A DNA stretch of 64,000 nt from Cheiracanthium punctorium (lineage: Eukaryota > Arthropoda > Arachnida > Araneae > Cheiracanthiidae): positions 124,001 to 188,000 of the forward strand of contig JAWZYV010013142.1 in the NCBI GenBank assembly GCA_038373885.1, given 5' to 3'. Below, one piece after another: positions 24,992 through 36,380 of the stretch; the first letter of the stretch is position 1; each line of letters opens with the position of its first letter. A model generated the notes under the pieces. The model ran no database searches. It worked only from the letters and a program-made list of their open reading frames with translations, and had not been told where the DNA came from. A program made the translations under genes and the position numbers.

Positions 24992-25341
24992 CAGTGGAAC
25001 CTGTCTAATGGGACTACCCTCAGAGACGGCCTGAGGGGCGTGCGGGGGCCCCAGGCGAAGCGCAAGAGCGGGGCCTCTTCACTATCATGTCTTATGAGAT
25101 AGCAATAAAATGGCTCAGGAGCGGGGCCTCTATAACCGCGGGGCCTTAGGCGATCGCCTACATTCGCACCCCCCTTGGGCCGGCCCTGCTACCCTTGGGA
25201 AGAACAAAACTGGTCACCTTATAAAGACGATCACCTTACAAAGTAGTAAAGTGTGATAGTTGTAAAGCGAAATTGCACTAAAGTTGTCACTACAGAAAGA
25301 CGATCGTTTGACCAAGGTGGTCACTTTAGCAGGTTCCACCG
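24992..25341. mobile_element. mariner/Tigger-type MITE
   Basis: Ends CAGTGGAACCTGTCTAAT and (reverse complement of the right end) CGGTGGAACCTGCTAAAG are inverted repeats, bordered by TA on both sides (24990-24991 and 25342-25343), as for Tc1/mariner/pogo elements. A small hAT interrupts it at 25022-25188. Confidence 0.7.
25022..25188. mobile_element. small hAT element in the mariner-type MITE
   Basis: The right end GGGCCGGCCCTG is of hAT type; the flanks CTACCCTC (25014-25021) and CTACCCTT (25189-25196) match in seven of eight bases. GC-rich and non-coding. Confidence 0.6.
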
Positions 25342-27263
25342 TATTTGAATGGACGACGGCACACTGATACGGAAGAAAAAATCTTCCGTTGCTCTCTCCA
25401 TTTTATAGGGGACGGAGTTTGCGGTTTAGTCAAGAAAGAATATTTTATCGGTAAACCCCGAATCGCCATTAAAAAGTCGTAAAATTCCCGACGAGAATGC
25501 CCTCTTACTCACTGCAGTCACGTTAGACGCAGCGGCAATCAGCATCGGCCTTAAGTGATGCTGAAGCATAGACGAACAATTCAACCCTCCGCAGTTTATA
25601 CAGCTTTCATTCTTTCAACTGCTCTCATAAGTTGTCCACACCACCCAGACGTATGGGTACAGATCCTCATTATAAAAGTAAAGCATATTCTAAGATATCA
25701 GACAAAGCGAGTGCCTGGCAATGTATAGGTGGTCTGGTTTTAAAAAGAAAGCTCAAATTGTAAATAGCAGGTAATAATGGTAATAGTTGTAAATAGCAAT
25801 TGACGTTGGCTTTCTACAATCCTCATAGAAAAGGATGGGAATTACTTAATCTGGAAAACTTAATGCCATCCTAAAATGCGCAAATGTATGCTATGAACAC
25901 TGCATATTGCACGGTGACTGTGACATGGGTTCAATAATGCATTCAGCAATTATACTCTGTGCACACTAAAATGCTAATGGGTAGGGCCCGCGAACAACAA
26001 CATGAATAAAGGTCGTTGCTGATTAGCCACGTCTTGTCGTCACTACAGTGGTTAAGGCGACATTTTTCTGGCGAAATTTACGACTTTAAATGACCAGTCG
26101 GGATCTACCAACAAAAGATTAATGTGTTAAACTGACCCAGACAGCACATAAGCTTAAATCAAGCTTGACATTTCTTTGAATTTGACGTATTAATACAAGC
26201 TTGACAGTTCAATTCATTTTAAGCTTGCAGCAGGCTTGGAGAAGTCATTTGAACTGTCCATCTTCAATACAACTTGATTACTGCTTGATTTGGAAAGCCA
26301 CATCCACATAACAAACAATTTATCATCAGTCATAACTGTACTGGACCATAGAATTGAAAAAAAAAAGATTCTATATTTCCAAGTATGGAAATTCTTCAAA
26401 ATAAAATACAATTATACTACGAAATTGATTTAGTCCAGTAAATTTAGGGTTTGATATGAAAGTAATTCATAATGAGCTGAATTTTTCAGAATTAGCTCTT
26501 TATGACTAGTAAAATAAAACCTGAAAAGTCTCTGAAGTTCTCATGTGTGTTTCTATCCAAAATGGCCGCCAAGCACTTTTCGCCTTTTCCGGTGTTTTTT
26601 TCTGTTTCCAAGTCATATATGAATATTTTTTACTTCTGAAAAATTCTGTGACATCTACTTAGATATTGTTTTGATGTAAACATAGACATAGCAACGAATG
26701 AGTTTTACATTCCTTTATTTGTCGTCAAATGAATGAAATTCCTTCTCCCCTCGCCTCTTTTGCTTCGTACTTTTGAATCTATTTATAAGTCTTTCGCATA
26801 TTTTTGTAATCCTAATTGTGAGGATTATTTTCAAAATTTTGTTTTGAAAAATGGTAGATGTTCCATTTTTCTATATATAAATCTTAGTCAAAAAAGTAGA
26901 ACAAGTTTATTTATTACAAGGCACAAAATCTTAAATCCAAAGTAAAATTATAATAAAACATTATAGCGATACTTATAATAAATAAGCTAAGAATTTTGTA
27001 AAAAATGATACAATTTAAAACAAAAATACCAGACTGATACTCATCCAGCGTAGTAATCGTTCTCATCGTCTTCAAATCCGTTACTAGGAAGAACTGAATT
27101 TGAATATGACTCTCCTACGCAAGACGCACAGAATCTAGAACACTGGAGAGCTGCCTTCTTGCATTGGCATCTTTCATCACAATCCCTTGCATCTTAGTTA
27201 AGATCCCAAGTTAGACACAATCCCTTGCATCTTATTTTGCACTCACAAGAGATTAGCTGCAGA

Positions 27264-27451
27264 CATGGGCGCCGACGGCATAGGGCAAGGGGGGCCATGC
27301 CCCCCCCCCTGAATTTTTGTATGCAGTGTTTTTTCCCTTGCTTTTTTTCTCTTTCTAACATGGTAACCATACGTTAAAGTAGTCTTTGCCCCCCCCGCCC
27401 CCCTTGAGTAATCTTTGCCCCCCCCTGGAAAAAATTCTGCCGGTGCCCATG
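27264..27451. mobile_element. small hAT element (188 bp) in the nuclease gene
   Basis: Ends CATGGGCGCCGACGG and the inverse CTGCCGGTGCCCATG, with a perfect 8-bp duplication GCTGCAGA (27256-27263 and 27452-27459). Removing it and one duplication copy rejoins the gene just before its cysteine-rich tail. Confidence 0.85.
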
Positions 27452-28155
27452 GCTGCAGAAGTTCTCCGGGAGCTGCTGGAAGTGTTGAAGGTAATGGGTT
27501 CAATCTCCCTTCTTTCATGAACCCTCCCCATTCAGTAGGATCTAAGTTGTTCCAACTCGAAGTGAATGCTGTGAAGTTGCTGCACGTGTTGGAGGAAGAA
27601 CTGCCAAATTAAATTTTGAAGAGAGCTTTTTGGCTACCTCTTTGTTGTATCAGATGTATCGCAGCTCATCTGAAGAATCAACTTTCTCTCCCCCAAAAAG
27701 ATATTTCATGAATATCTCGCCAATTTCAATAACCTTTTTGGGATTAAGCTTATGAGTATTGAACTGGGAAATCAAAGGAAGCAGCTCATGGTTTTTCTTT
27801 ACCAATTTAAAAGCTGAGGATTTCCCCTTTCTGAAAATTGCTGATGTGGTGTCACATCCGGTAGCTGCATGCAGGAAGAGAATGGAATCCTTCATTGGGC
27901 CAAGTGCCTTTTGTATTTTTGGTATGTCGTAGCATTTTTCTTCGTAGCTGGATGTCCGAGGTCGTAGAAAGAAGACTGGTTTTTCAGGGTTACTTCGTGC
28001 GATGAGATTTCTTAACAGATCTGTATCAGTACCTACTACTGTGACTAATCTAGAACTTTCTTCACTTGCATTAATTGCTGTTAAACAGATTAATGTATGA
28101 GCATCATCATCCGCCTCTAGGACAGTTAATCCTTCAGCCTGGAAGTAGCCCTTAT

Positions 28156-28264
28156 TAAATTTTGAAGAGAGATTTTTGGTTACCTCTTTGTTGTATCAGA
28201 TGTATCGCAGCTCATCTAAAGAATCAACTTTCTCTCCCCCAAAAAGATATTTCATGAATATCTT
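28156..28264 (-). repeat. 109-bp segment duplicated within the nuclease gene
   Basis: Near-identical to 27608-27718 in the same orientation, and located where the reading frame should run straight from the segment ending EASEK to the one starting GYFQAEG. The upstream copy therefore looks like the insertion and 27608-27718 like the source. Confidence 0.75.
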
Positions 28265-29184
28265 TTCTGAGGCTTCATGAATAGCCATTCGAATAAGCCT
28301 CGACTTGTTTTTGGAGTTCCGTAAAAAAATGGATTGCTTGGTTGTGGCCACCATGTTCTCGTCAAAAGCAATCGTCGCAGACATTTTCGTCATCAATCTT
28401 CTTTGTCTCTCCACACTTTTAGTTGATAATGCATAAGCGTACCCGTCAAAAACAACTGCTTGACATGGAGAGAAATGTTTCTGCACAAATCTAACCTATT
28501 TGAGGCATATATATCTGTAGGTGTCAGACTCATCCCAAACTGATGCATGCAAAATAAATCCTCCGTCTACGATAAAAGAACAAGTTGGTGGACGTTCAAC
28601 ACAAGGCTCAGTTGTTTCAATGATACCAGCTAAAGTTGATTTAACGTTTTTTCTCATGGAAACCTCATCAAAGAGGGAGGGAGGTTGGGGAGCCAATTCA
28701 TACTTGAGAAAATCTCGTAAATTTTCATTCGACTTCAGTACAGCAACAATCCTGGTAAACAACTGTAGAGGATTGAATATAACAGTTGAATTCCTTATTA
28801 TCAATGTGTTGTTTGTGGCAGAGATTGGTATAACTCTGGGATTTTTGCACTGAAGTTTAACTTCCCCAAATGAACATCCTATAATTGAAGACAGCAATTT
28901 TTCACCAACATTCTTTGCATTGTCACAGTTTGTTTTGTCATCAGCAACCAATCCGCTAGCTATATTCATCAACAAATGTTTAGGACATTGATTATCGAAA
29001 GGATTGTGAAGCAGAAGCCATTCCGATAGCTTATTCAAATCAGAATCATCTCTGGATTGTCTAGAAGGCCGAAATTCGACGTGTTGTTCTGAGCAAACAT
29101 AAGTTTTTTCACAGAAAGACTTCCGATACTTTGTTGTTCATTGGACATGAAGCAATCCATCTGGACATTTCCCTCTCTGGACTT

Positions 29185-29217
29185 TCCCTTTATTTAAGGC
29201 GACCTTAAATAAAGGGA
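29185..29217. repeat. perfect 15-bp hairpin
   Basis: TCCCTTTATTTAAGG, three bases, then its exact reverse complement. It lies at the 5' end of the nuclease gene, between the gene and the right inverted arm. It could be a structural or binding site, or chance in AT-rich DNA. Confidence 0.6.
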
Positions 29218-29858
29218 CAGTGTAGGTGAAAACTCCAAAGGGACGGAGGATTTTTATTTTTCTAAATGTAATTTCAGTTTAAATAAATAATTTTACCGTA
29301 CTTTTATAATTTCTTTATTGAGTAAAACTAAGCTTATATTATTGGCATCTTTGCTGACTTCAATGGATTCCTTAGAAGCGAAAAATATTCACTTTGACGT
29401 AAATATGCGGAGAAACATCACAGAAGGCGAAATTATTTGGCCGCCATCTTTGATCAACTATTTTGGGTGGAAGCCGACATCAAAATTTTTGAGACTTTTC
29501 AGGATTCACTCTACACATATCTAGGAGCTAATCCTGAAAATTTTAGCTCATTATGAATTTCTTTTATATCGACCCCTTTTTTGGCCTAAATTTACTGGGC
29601 TAATTTCAAAATGAGTCGTTTGTCTCGATTTTGGCCAGTATTGCCCAACATGAGTGTCGCGATATTGAAAGTTTTAAAACGTGTGCTGCTTTTAAGTTTA
29701 TATTATGCTTATTTCCCTATTAGTAGAGTCTATAAATCACACATAACATTATTTTAAATTTAATGCATCCCATGGAAAAGTAAAAGAAACAGATCGGCAT
29801 CGGCCACTGATCGATCTCGCCGGAAAACGGCGTGACAACCATAACAGTCACTTCAAAC

Positions 29859-30026
29859 AAGGGCGGATCCAGAAACTTTTTTCGGAGGGGGGCGCAAATC
29901 GTGAATACTCATTTTATCTAGTGTAAAGCCCACTTAATATTGGTGAAAGCCCATTTATCTAATGTAAATATATTTTTCTCGGAGGGGGCGCACGCCTCCT
30001 GCGCCCTCCCCCTGTATCCGCCCTTG
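29859..30026. mobile_element. small hAT element (168 bp), GGGCGGATCC ends
   Basis: Ends AAGGGCGGATCCAG and CTGTATCCGCCCTTG, with a perfect 8-bp duplication CTTCAAAC (29851-29858 and 30027-30034). Interior phrases TCGGAGGGGG and CATTTTATCTAGT recur in 40833-40970, so that is a second copy of the family. Confidence 0.82.
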
Positions 30027-30044
30027 CTTCAAACTTTAGTCACG

Positions 30045-30240
30045 CTAGCGCGAGGCAGATTGGCGGAATGGTGGCTTCCCAACCCTTAGGTCCCAAGTTC
30101 GATCCCAGCCGCGGACGCTTGATGGAAACAGATTAAAATAACTTGGAATTTCAGCATAGAGGGGAAAATGCGTGGAAAAATAAAATTTGTTGGGGAGTTC
30201 GCCGACGGGCGCCTTGTGTATTTAAGAAATTTTTTTAAGG
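30045..30240 (+). repeat. tRNA-derived SINE, family 2
   Basis: The head shows GGCGGAATGGTGGCTTCCC and a strong B box (AGTTCGATCCC) followed by a short non-coding body ending AT-rich. It is not an intact tRNA. The segment at 54200-54400 is of a similar build. Confidence 0.5.
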
Positions 30241-30756
30241 AAAATTTTTTAAGCTTGAAATTAAGCTTGCTATGTCAAGCTTAATGCAATCTGGGCAAGT
30301 GTATACTTGAACACTTGATTCAAGCTTGTATTAAGCTTACACGCTTGAAATTGTCAAGCTTAATTCAAGTTTATTGACTTGATAAATCAAGCTTGCTGCA
30401 AGTTTGATGCAAGTTTGCTGTGCTGTCTGGGGAAAACCCTGTCCCTCCTATTCAACGGAGAGAGCAACGGAACATTTTTTTCCCGTATCAGTCCCGTTGT
30501 TCATTGAAACGCATAAAACACGTGGCTTATGAGCATCGGCCTTAACTTGATCGGTATAGGGCGCACGATAGCTCTGCCCCCCCCCTTTCCGAGTTTTCTT
30601 TCGACGGTTCTTGCATCAGACAACATACTTATTTAGTTGTGATATACCATGTCTAATTATACATTGGGAGAAAAAGTATTGGGAAATCAATGTATCATCC
30701 TAATGAAAAACGGAGCCCCCCCAGATGGTTTCTCTGGATCCGCCCCTGGACGTACC

Positions 30757-32118
30757 AAACACAAGGATTTCTTCAAATAAATCCGTACTCAAGGGATTAA
30801 GTCGACGAAACTCTCGAAGAACAACTTCACAGGCAAAGTGCGTTCTGGCAGCATGACAGCCATCGCTGGTAAAAATGACATTTTTCCAGTTTTATCCCAT
30901 TTTATGCCTAGAACAGTACCTACAAACCAAGGGTTTATACAAATTTTTGTGCTTACAGTGCGAAATTGCTATTGCAATGACGGTTTTATTCAAATTTTTA
31001 ATCTTATTTTTTAATATCAGCTATAGTAATTAAAATAAAAAATTCCTCATCGCATGCATTTGGTTTCTTGTGATTATTTGTGTTTTTCCAGCATAATCCC
31101 TGCTGTACAGAGTCATCTATCGGTGTTTCTGGAACTTTTTTTCACGTAAGCCGTTTCACCATGTTGCAAACTCTGCTATTCCTGGATTCGTCGTTCTAAA
31201 GCTCAGTTGGTATAGAAAGTTCTAGTAAAGAGTCCACTCGTCAGGATGGAAAACGAACTTAATTGCTTCTAGAACTTTGAAACAATCAGCTGTACAAGAT
31301 TCACAAGCACAATCAAACAGTAATGTGCTTTTAACAGTCCGCTTAGATATGAAGCTCTCGCAAATGCTATATTTCTCACACAAAATAAAACACTTCCACA
31401 TGCAAAAATTCAGTGGAAATATACGAGAGATATCGCAAGTAATCCCTCAAGACTCAGTAATAAAGAATTTACACACAGCACTTTAAAATCAGCTTCGAAA
31501 AGTAAACGGAAACACCGCTTCTGTAGCGTCAATACAAAGCGTAACACAGCAATACTCACTCGACGGGAGCTCAGTTCACACTGATTCTATCGGGCAGCCC
31601 GCTTGTTTGTATAGGAGAGGCAGAAGCTACAAGGAGCTTTCAGAAGAATCTATTTCTCGAAGATTCCACATAAAGCGAGAATTTTTATTACGTCATAGAA
31701 ATATAGCTGATTCATTAGCCTATTATGTGATTTTAATGCAGAAAAACCAACTTTGGCGACTTTAGGCGAAATATCGCCAAATTTGGCACCAAAAATAAGT
31801 CCCCAAAAGTGAAGTTACCGAAGGCCTACGACCAATATTTCTCGAGATTTCTAGAAACTGCATACAAATGAATGGGGGTAAAAGAAACCTCCGTATCTCC
31901 GATTCTAGTTGACCGATTTTGATGCAACAAAAGGAAAAATTTAACTATTTGACGCGTAGAATACGATTTTTGAACTATTTTAAGCCCAAGAACAGCGGGT
32001 TGCCCGGAAAATTCGTAAAATTATGTTAAATTTTGGAGCCTTTAGTAGTTTGGGGTGTAGAGAGCTCAGAGTAGGGGTGTTTTAATTCCGTGACCACCTT
32101 GTACTGTACACACACACA
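30757..32118. other. no gene recognised
   Basis: A comparatively complex, less repetitive stretch. On the minus strand around 31550-31640 there is a TATACAAA followed by a CAGTGTGAAC initiator-like site, which could be the promoter zone of an old LTR element. I cannot show a second LTR or coding sequence, so no call is made. Confidence 0.35.
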
Positions 32119-32120
32119 TA

Positions 32121-33270
32121 CAGCAGACCCCTCTATAACATCGTAGATACGTTCCGTGTTGTACGGGTCCTGAGCTATGCTGCATCTTGTGTGTAAATCA
32201 CGCTATTCAACCGCTGCACGCCTTATTTGAGTAATTTATTTCCCATTTCACTTAAATGAGGCTTACTTGATACTACGTATGCACCAGAGATAATTGATAT
32301 GCCCTTCCTCTAAATTAAATCGGGTTTAAATTCGCAGATTTATTTTAATAAAACGTTTTCTTTCTCAAGTTGAAATATAATAAAGTTAATCATACTTAGG
32401 CTTGTATTCAAATAGATTTAGTAGCTACTAAACCTATTATTTAGTTACTAAGTAAAGTCGATTCAAATAGAGTTAAGGGCGGAGATACTAAACACGTGCA
32501 AACTGTTTGTTTGTTTGAATTGAGAACTTTTCTTGGGGTTTCTGGCTGTAGTCTCGAAGATGGTCTTATACCCCTGAATATCCGTTTGACATTTATTAAT
32601 TCCATATAACATTTATTAACAAACATAGAAGATAAAAACAGGAGTACAAACACCAAGAAAGGGGGGAAACGTGCAAACTGAAAAGCTGGTCTGCAGCATT
32701 GACAACAAGCATGACAAGACAAACAACAACAAACGCTCTGACTGGTCTACTAGCTTCACTGTAAACTTATCCCTCCATTTTCCCTGACTTCCTTTGGTTT
32801 TGGTCACGTGATTTAGTACTAAATGTATCCTAATTCCTATTTACTCACATTTAGTATCCTCGCCCACTTACTAAGTTAGTAACTGAACTGATAGATTTAG
32901 TAGCTACTAAACCTACTGAAAAAATACCCAAGTGTTTTCAGATACGTTTAATGATCACCACGATTAAAAAAAGCTGACGATCTCCTTAATTCATCCTATG
33001 TTTTTTGCTGAAGGAATATGTTGCGGCCCGCGAAAGGAAAGGCTTGTGCTTCTATTACTCTGGGATAGGCGATGATTTCTTTCAGTGTTGCCATTCAAAA
33101 GTTATATTAATTACTGGAGCTAAAGCGTAATAAAATCAGAACATCTGTCTCAATTTACAGTGATATACGAGTTTCTTTTAACGTGTTATATTGAACCCGA
33201 TTGCAATTTTTCCGCCCTGTTCTAGGGATCTGTGTTGTATGGACCCGTGTTATAGGGGGGGGGGCTACTG
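32121..33270. mobile_element. Tigger/mariner-type non-autonomous element
   Basis: Ends CAGCAGACCCCTCTATAAC and (reverse complement) CAGTAGCCCCCCCCCCTATA are inverted repeats flanked by TA on both sides. Phrases such as TTGTACGGGTCC near the left end and GGACCCGTGTTATA near the right extend the repeat. No transposase is seen; a palindromic element sits inside. Confidence 0.65.
32399..32930. mobile_element. palindromic MITE with TTTAGTAGCTACTAAA motifs
   Basis: Both ends carry the self-complementary TTTAGTAGCTACTAAA, inside imperfect inverted repeats of about 40 bp (CTTAGGCTTGTATTC on the left; the right end read backwards is CTTGGGTATTTTTTC). The TGTATTCA-like end hints at PIF/Harbinger. Nested in the Tigger-type element. 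Confidence 0.6.
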
Positions 33271-33272
33271 TA

Positions 33273-36200
33273 TATATAATCTTTCTGCAAATAATTTTGA
33301 GTACGAACATTTTCATATGCATGGGTTCAATAATATTAATATTACTATATTATCTATAAAAAAGAAACACCAGTGAAAGTTTATTTTTAGAAAATTACTT
33401 CATAAAATATAATACCAGTTACCATATGGTGTAAACCAATTAGTACATAATAAAAAATTAATTTATTATACGAACACTACTAACATCAATAAATATTCTC
33501 CAGTATATAATACATTAAATATGTCTATGTATAATAAAACATATAGAACTTCCCGAGGTAAACGCAAAAAGAGTATTATATCTAATTATTCGAATTGTTA
33601 TATAAAATCTGCTATTTTAAAATTATATAATTACTTTACTAGTTCTTACAATTGGTTTAAAATACGTACATTTATTAATTCCATTAAAAAGAAACTTTTA
33701 AGTAAGTATTTTTCTATTTTCTCAAATCTTAACATTACAGGATATTTTTCTTACCTATTCTTTGATCTCGTTGCACGAGCAACTGCACTAACTGTAAGTC
33801 TGGCTAACAATAAAAATAATACATCTGCTAATTCTAACCTAAAAGTTACTTTCTCAAATCTTGCAATAAATAACTTAAATTTTAATAATATTCAATACAC
33901 TATCCATATTTACTTTCCCATTAAAAATTTAACTATTAAAGAGTCTTTTAAATGTCCCCTACCTATAGGAAGGAAAATATTTAACTATAACTCATTTTCT
34001 AAAATGCATAACCCTTTGGATACACCACCCTGTATTTTCACTGAAATTCACTATAGGTACTTCAATAATATGAATTATGGACACATTATTACTGGGGACC
34101 TTGCTATAATAAAAGGTATTCAATTACAAAAACTCGTGCAGAAAGGCACCAAACACAGGATTCCATCAACTCTCACTATGGGGCATAGTAACTCTGTTTT
34201 CTTATGATCTAGATTCCTTCATATATAACACTGCCATGAAATACAACACTCCTTTTGAAGCTTTCAATCATGGAAAGTGAAAGTAGTTGCAACCATTAAG
34301 CATAATATTGCTAAATATGTTAAACACAAAACTCATGTTAATAATCGTATTCATACACGCATAGACTTTCTAAAGCAGCACTTCATTATTACTTATGTAG
34401 ATAAGTCCTCCAATAATTATGCATTTATACTACACTTTGTTAGGTTCTTCAATTGTAAATAACGGTATCTGTTCCTGCACTAATCTACCTACTGTTGTCT
34501 GCAATAAAAAAATTCTGGCTTTCTACAAACTTCTCAATTTGCAGCTTAACAATTTAAACTATCCTTACATTGTACTAATTCCTAAATTTCATAAAACACC
34601 ATTGAAGTTTATAACAGTTACAATAGGATTTAATACATACAGTACTGTAGCAAGTAAACAATTATTAAAGATATCTGCTCTACATGAGTATTATATAAAA
34701 ATTAATTATAAGAAATAGTTATGATCTTCGCAATACCATAAGTAATATTAGAAATTTTACCTCTTTATATACCTATGATTTTAAATACTTATTCAATAAT
34801 ATTCTACTTGACGACCTTTACAATGTTATCAATCAATTATTTAAAAATAGTGTTAATAATATTATGATACCTTCCTACGTTGATGGGAATTATTTCAATA
34901 GTCGATCTAAATTCATTATATATAATAATTATATCATGCATAACAGTAAAATATATCAGCAAAATTATGGTATACCACGAGGTCGTTCAGCATCCAGTTA
35001 CCTGGCAGATCTATACCTATATTTCTATGAAAACGACTACCATAATAAACATATAATTTAAAGGTATATAGATGATATCTTACTAGTAAATACTAATAAT
35101 ATTAATAACGTTATTTTCCCAATAAAATATCCTTCTGCTCATGCATTAACTAAAAACCATATGCTTAACGATTCTGTTACTTTTTTAGATTTAAGTACCT
35201 CTATAAACCTAGCAATAGGCCATGTTTCAACAGATACGATAAGAGAAAAGATTTTAGCTTTAAAGTAAATAGCTTTACTCATTTTTCCTCTTGCTTACAT
35301 AAATCAGTATTCCGCAACATCATCTATAATCATTGCTGTAGAATCAATCTTCTATGTACAGAGGAATTTAAAGTGCCCAATTTTAAATCTCTCTTTCTGA
35401 CTGCAAGACAGTATAACTATCTTACTAAGTTCCTAAAATCTATTATAAACAATTCACGCTGGTAATGTGTCTATTGTCTTTGTTAATTTACTGGAGGTTG
35501 GGTGGGGTTCTGGTTTTAAGGTTATAAATGGATGGATGGGTCAGGAAGCTTTTCTCACTATTATAAAAAAAGAGTAAAACATATATAAAAAAAAAACTCC
35601 GGGTGTGTATATGCAGACATATATATATTTGGAAGGGGGGGGGGCAGTTCCTATTCAGTGACTATGCATTTTTAACTCTAATTTTAGTTTCTAAATATCT
35701 CTCTAAATATTAGAATAAATTTCTGAAAAATAAACCATATGTATGCATTTAGCTAATATATACATATATTCATTAGAGTTTCAAATACAATATTTTAAAA
35801 AATATTTAATTGGTTATACCAGCTGTTTATTATAATTCAATAACTATAATTATAATTTAAATAATATCCCTTTATTCTAATTTGATTAATATACCTGTAT
35901 TTTAACACTGTCAAATAATCTTACACTACTGCTTCTGGCAACACTTTTATAACCTTAAATCTACCATTACATATTCGACTTCTGGCAACGCTGGTGTTTC
36001 ACCTCTTGATTTTGGCCACATTCTTACAACAAAATTTGCTGTCTCATGCCATGTGATCCGGATTGTTCCTGTTTGGTATGTCTGTTTTGCAGTGTTTTTT
36101 CAAATATTATGCTTACAAAATATTTATGTTTTTATTTTTCTTGCTTTAGATTCTTGTTCTATAGTAGGATATGGCCTAAATGTGTGGACAGATTATCTCT

Positions 36201-36380
36201 TTTGATATGCCACACAATCGAAATCCTACTATTATGTTGTCTTTGATCTCAGGCTGGGTATGGCCCCTGATGAGAGTCCCAGAGGTTATAATTTCCATTC
36301 CATTACTTTTTGTATAATATGTCGTTCAATGTTTTTCGATCTTCACACTGTCTCGCCCTCTGTTTCTGCTGTTATATATA
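33273..36380 (+). mobile_element. Penelope-like element
   Basis: Very AT-rich retroelement that starts and ends in TA repeats. It carries a decayed Penelope-type reverse transcriptase (33521-35463) followed by about 900 bp of tail. The tail (about 35590-36380) recurs inverted at 42304-44090, on the other side of an inserted LTR element. I do not see a GIY-YIG endonuclease domain. Confidence 0.65.
33521..35463 (+). pseudogene. Penelope-like reverse transcriptase relic
   Basis: A 228-codon open frame at 33521-34207 ends with GHIITGDLAIIKGIQLQKL and KGTKHRI, matching the conserved N-terminal box of Penelope-like reverse transcriptases (TGDL...KGPK-R). Continuing through stops and frameshifts I read FIITYVDKSSNNYAF (34384-34428), YIVLIPKFHKTPLKF (34570-34614), YGIPRGRSASSYLADLYLY (34969-35025), the catalytic RYIDDILLVN (35062-35091) and FLDL (35190). 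Near 35330-35460 comes the helix-rich C-terminal part. The order and spacing fit the family. At least four lesions make it non-functional. Codons are extremely A/T biased. An alternative is a related non-LTR reverse transcriptase, but the TGDL and KFHKTP boxes favour Penelope. Confidence 0.68.

Larger units (their letters stand above)
27041..29190 (-). pseudogene. PIN/XPG-like nuclease with cysteine-rich (CXC-like) tail, broken
   Basis: On the minus strand I can follow one protein from about 29190 to a TGA at 27041-27043. In order: a Cys-containing N-terminal region; FNPLQLFTRIV and FDEVSMRKNVKSTLAG; then FIVDGGFILH; VVFDGYAYALSTK followed by RQRR; EADDDAHTLI; VGTDTDLLRNL; FLHAATGCDTTSA; and a C-terminal Cys-rich segment (CECK, CDERCQCKKAALQCS, CASC). 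The spaced acidic motifs VDGG, FDG, EADDD, DTD and GCD have the order of the FEN1/XPG/Asteroid PIN-like nuclease fold. The tail resembles CXC (Tesmin-like) zinc-binding repeats. Lesions: an in-frame TAG near 28493, a TGA near 29143, a 109-bp duplicated segment (28156-28264), a hAT insertion (27264-27451) and a short duplication in the tail. The nuclease reading is inference; no function is shown. Confidence 0.6.
26429..29603. repeat. inner inverted repeat around the nuclease gene
   Basis: The left arm (about 26429-26590) and right arm (about 29428-29603) are imperfect inverted copies: both carry CCAGTAAATTTAGG, ATTCATAATGAGCT, CCTGAAAAGTCTC and TGGCGGCC-type phrases in mirrored order. Arms of about 165 bp enclosing one gene suggest a DNA transposon with long terminal repeats, or the inner part of the 26136-30431 element. 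Confidence 0.6.
26136..30431. mobile_element. element with CCCAGACAGCACA ends and CAAGCTTG subterminal repeats
   Basis: The left end CCCAGACAGCACA and the right end (TGTGCTGTCTGGG) are inverted repeats. Both subterminal zones are dense in CAAGCTTGA-like phrases: several copies in 26148-26240 and more than ten in 30245-30420. Clustered subterminal repeats are typical binding sites for a transposase. I could not find a certain target duplication and do not recognise the superfamily. It encloses the inner inverted repeat and the nuclease gene at 27041-29190. Confidence 0.55.
23211..30748. mobile_element. 7.5-kb hAT-type element (composite)
   Basis: The ends CAGTGGCGGATCC and GGATCCGCCCCTG are inverted repeats and the flanks are a perfect 8-bp duplication GACGTACC (23203-23210 and 30749-30756). 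Most of its length is later insertions: a Tigger relic, small hATs, SINEs, a mariner-like MITE and the inverted-repeat element at 26136-30431. I find no hAT transposase belonging to it. Confidence 0.8.

Noticed and set aside
30050..30120. Apparent tRNA gene
   Set aside because: Has A- and B-box-like sequence but no complete cloverleaf, and is followed by a SINE body.
30840..31640. LTR or promoter of another retroelement
   Set aside because: There are TATA- and initiator-like sites on the minus strand but no second repeat, primer site or coding sequence to support it.
36267..36296. Hammerhead ribozyme in the Penelope-like tail
   Set aside because: CTGATGAG and GTC are present, but I cannot find the GAAA box and three stems in proper order, and the inverted copy has changed the core. 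Kept only as something to test.
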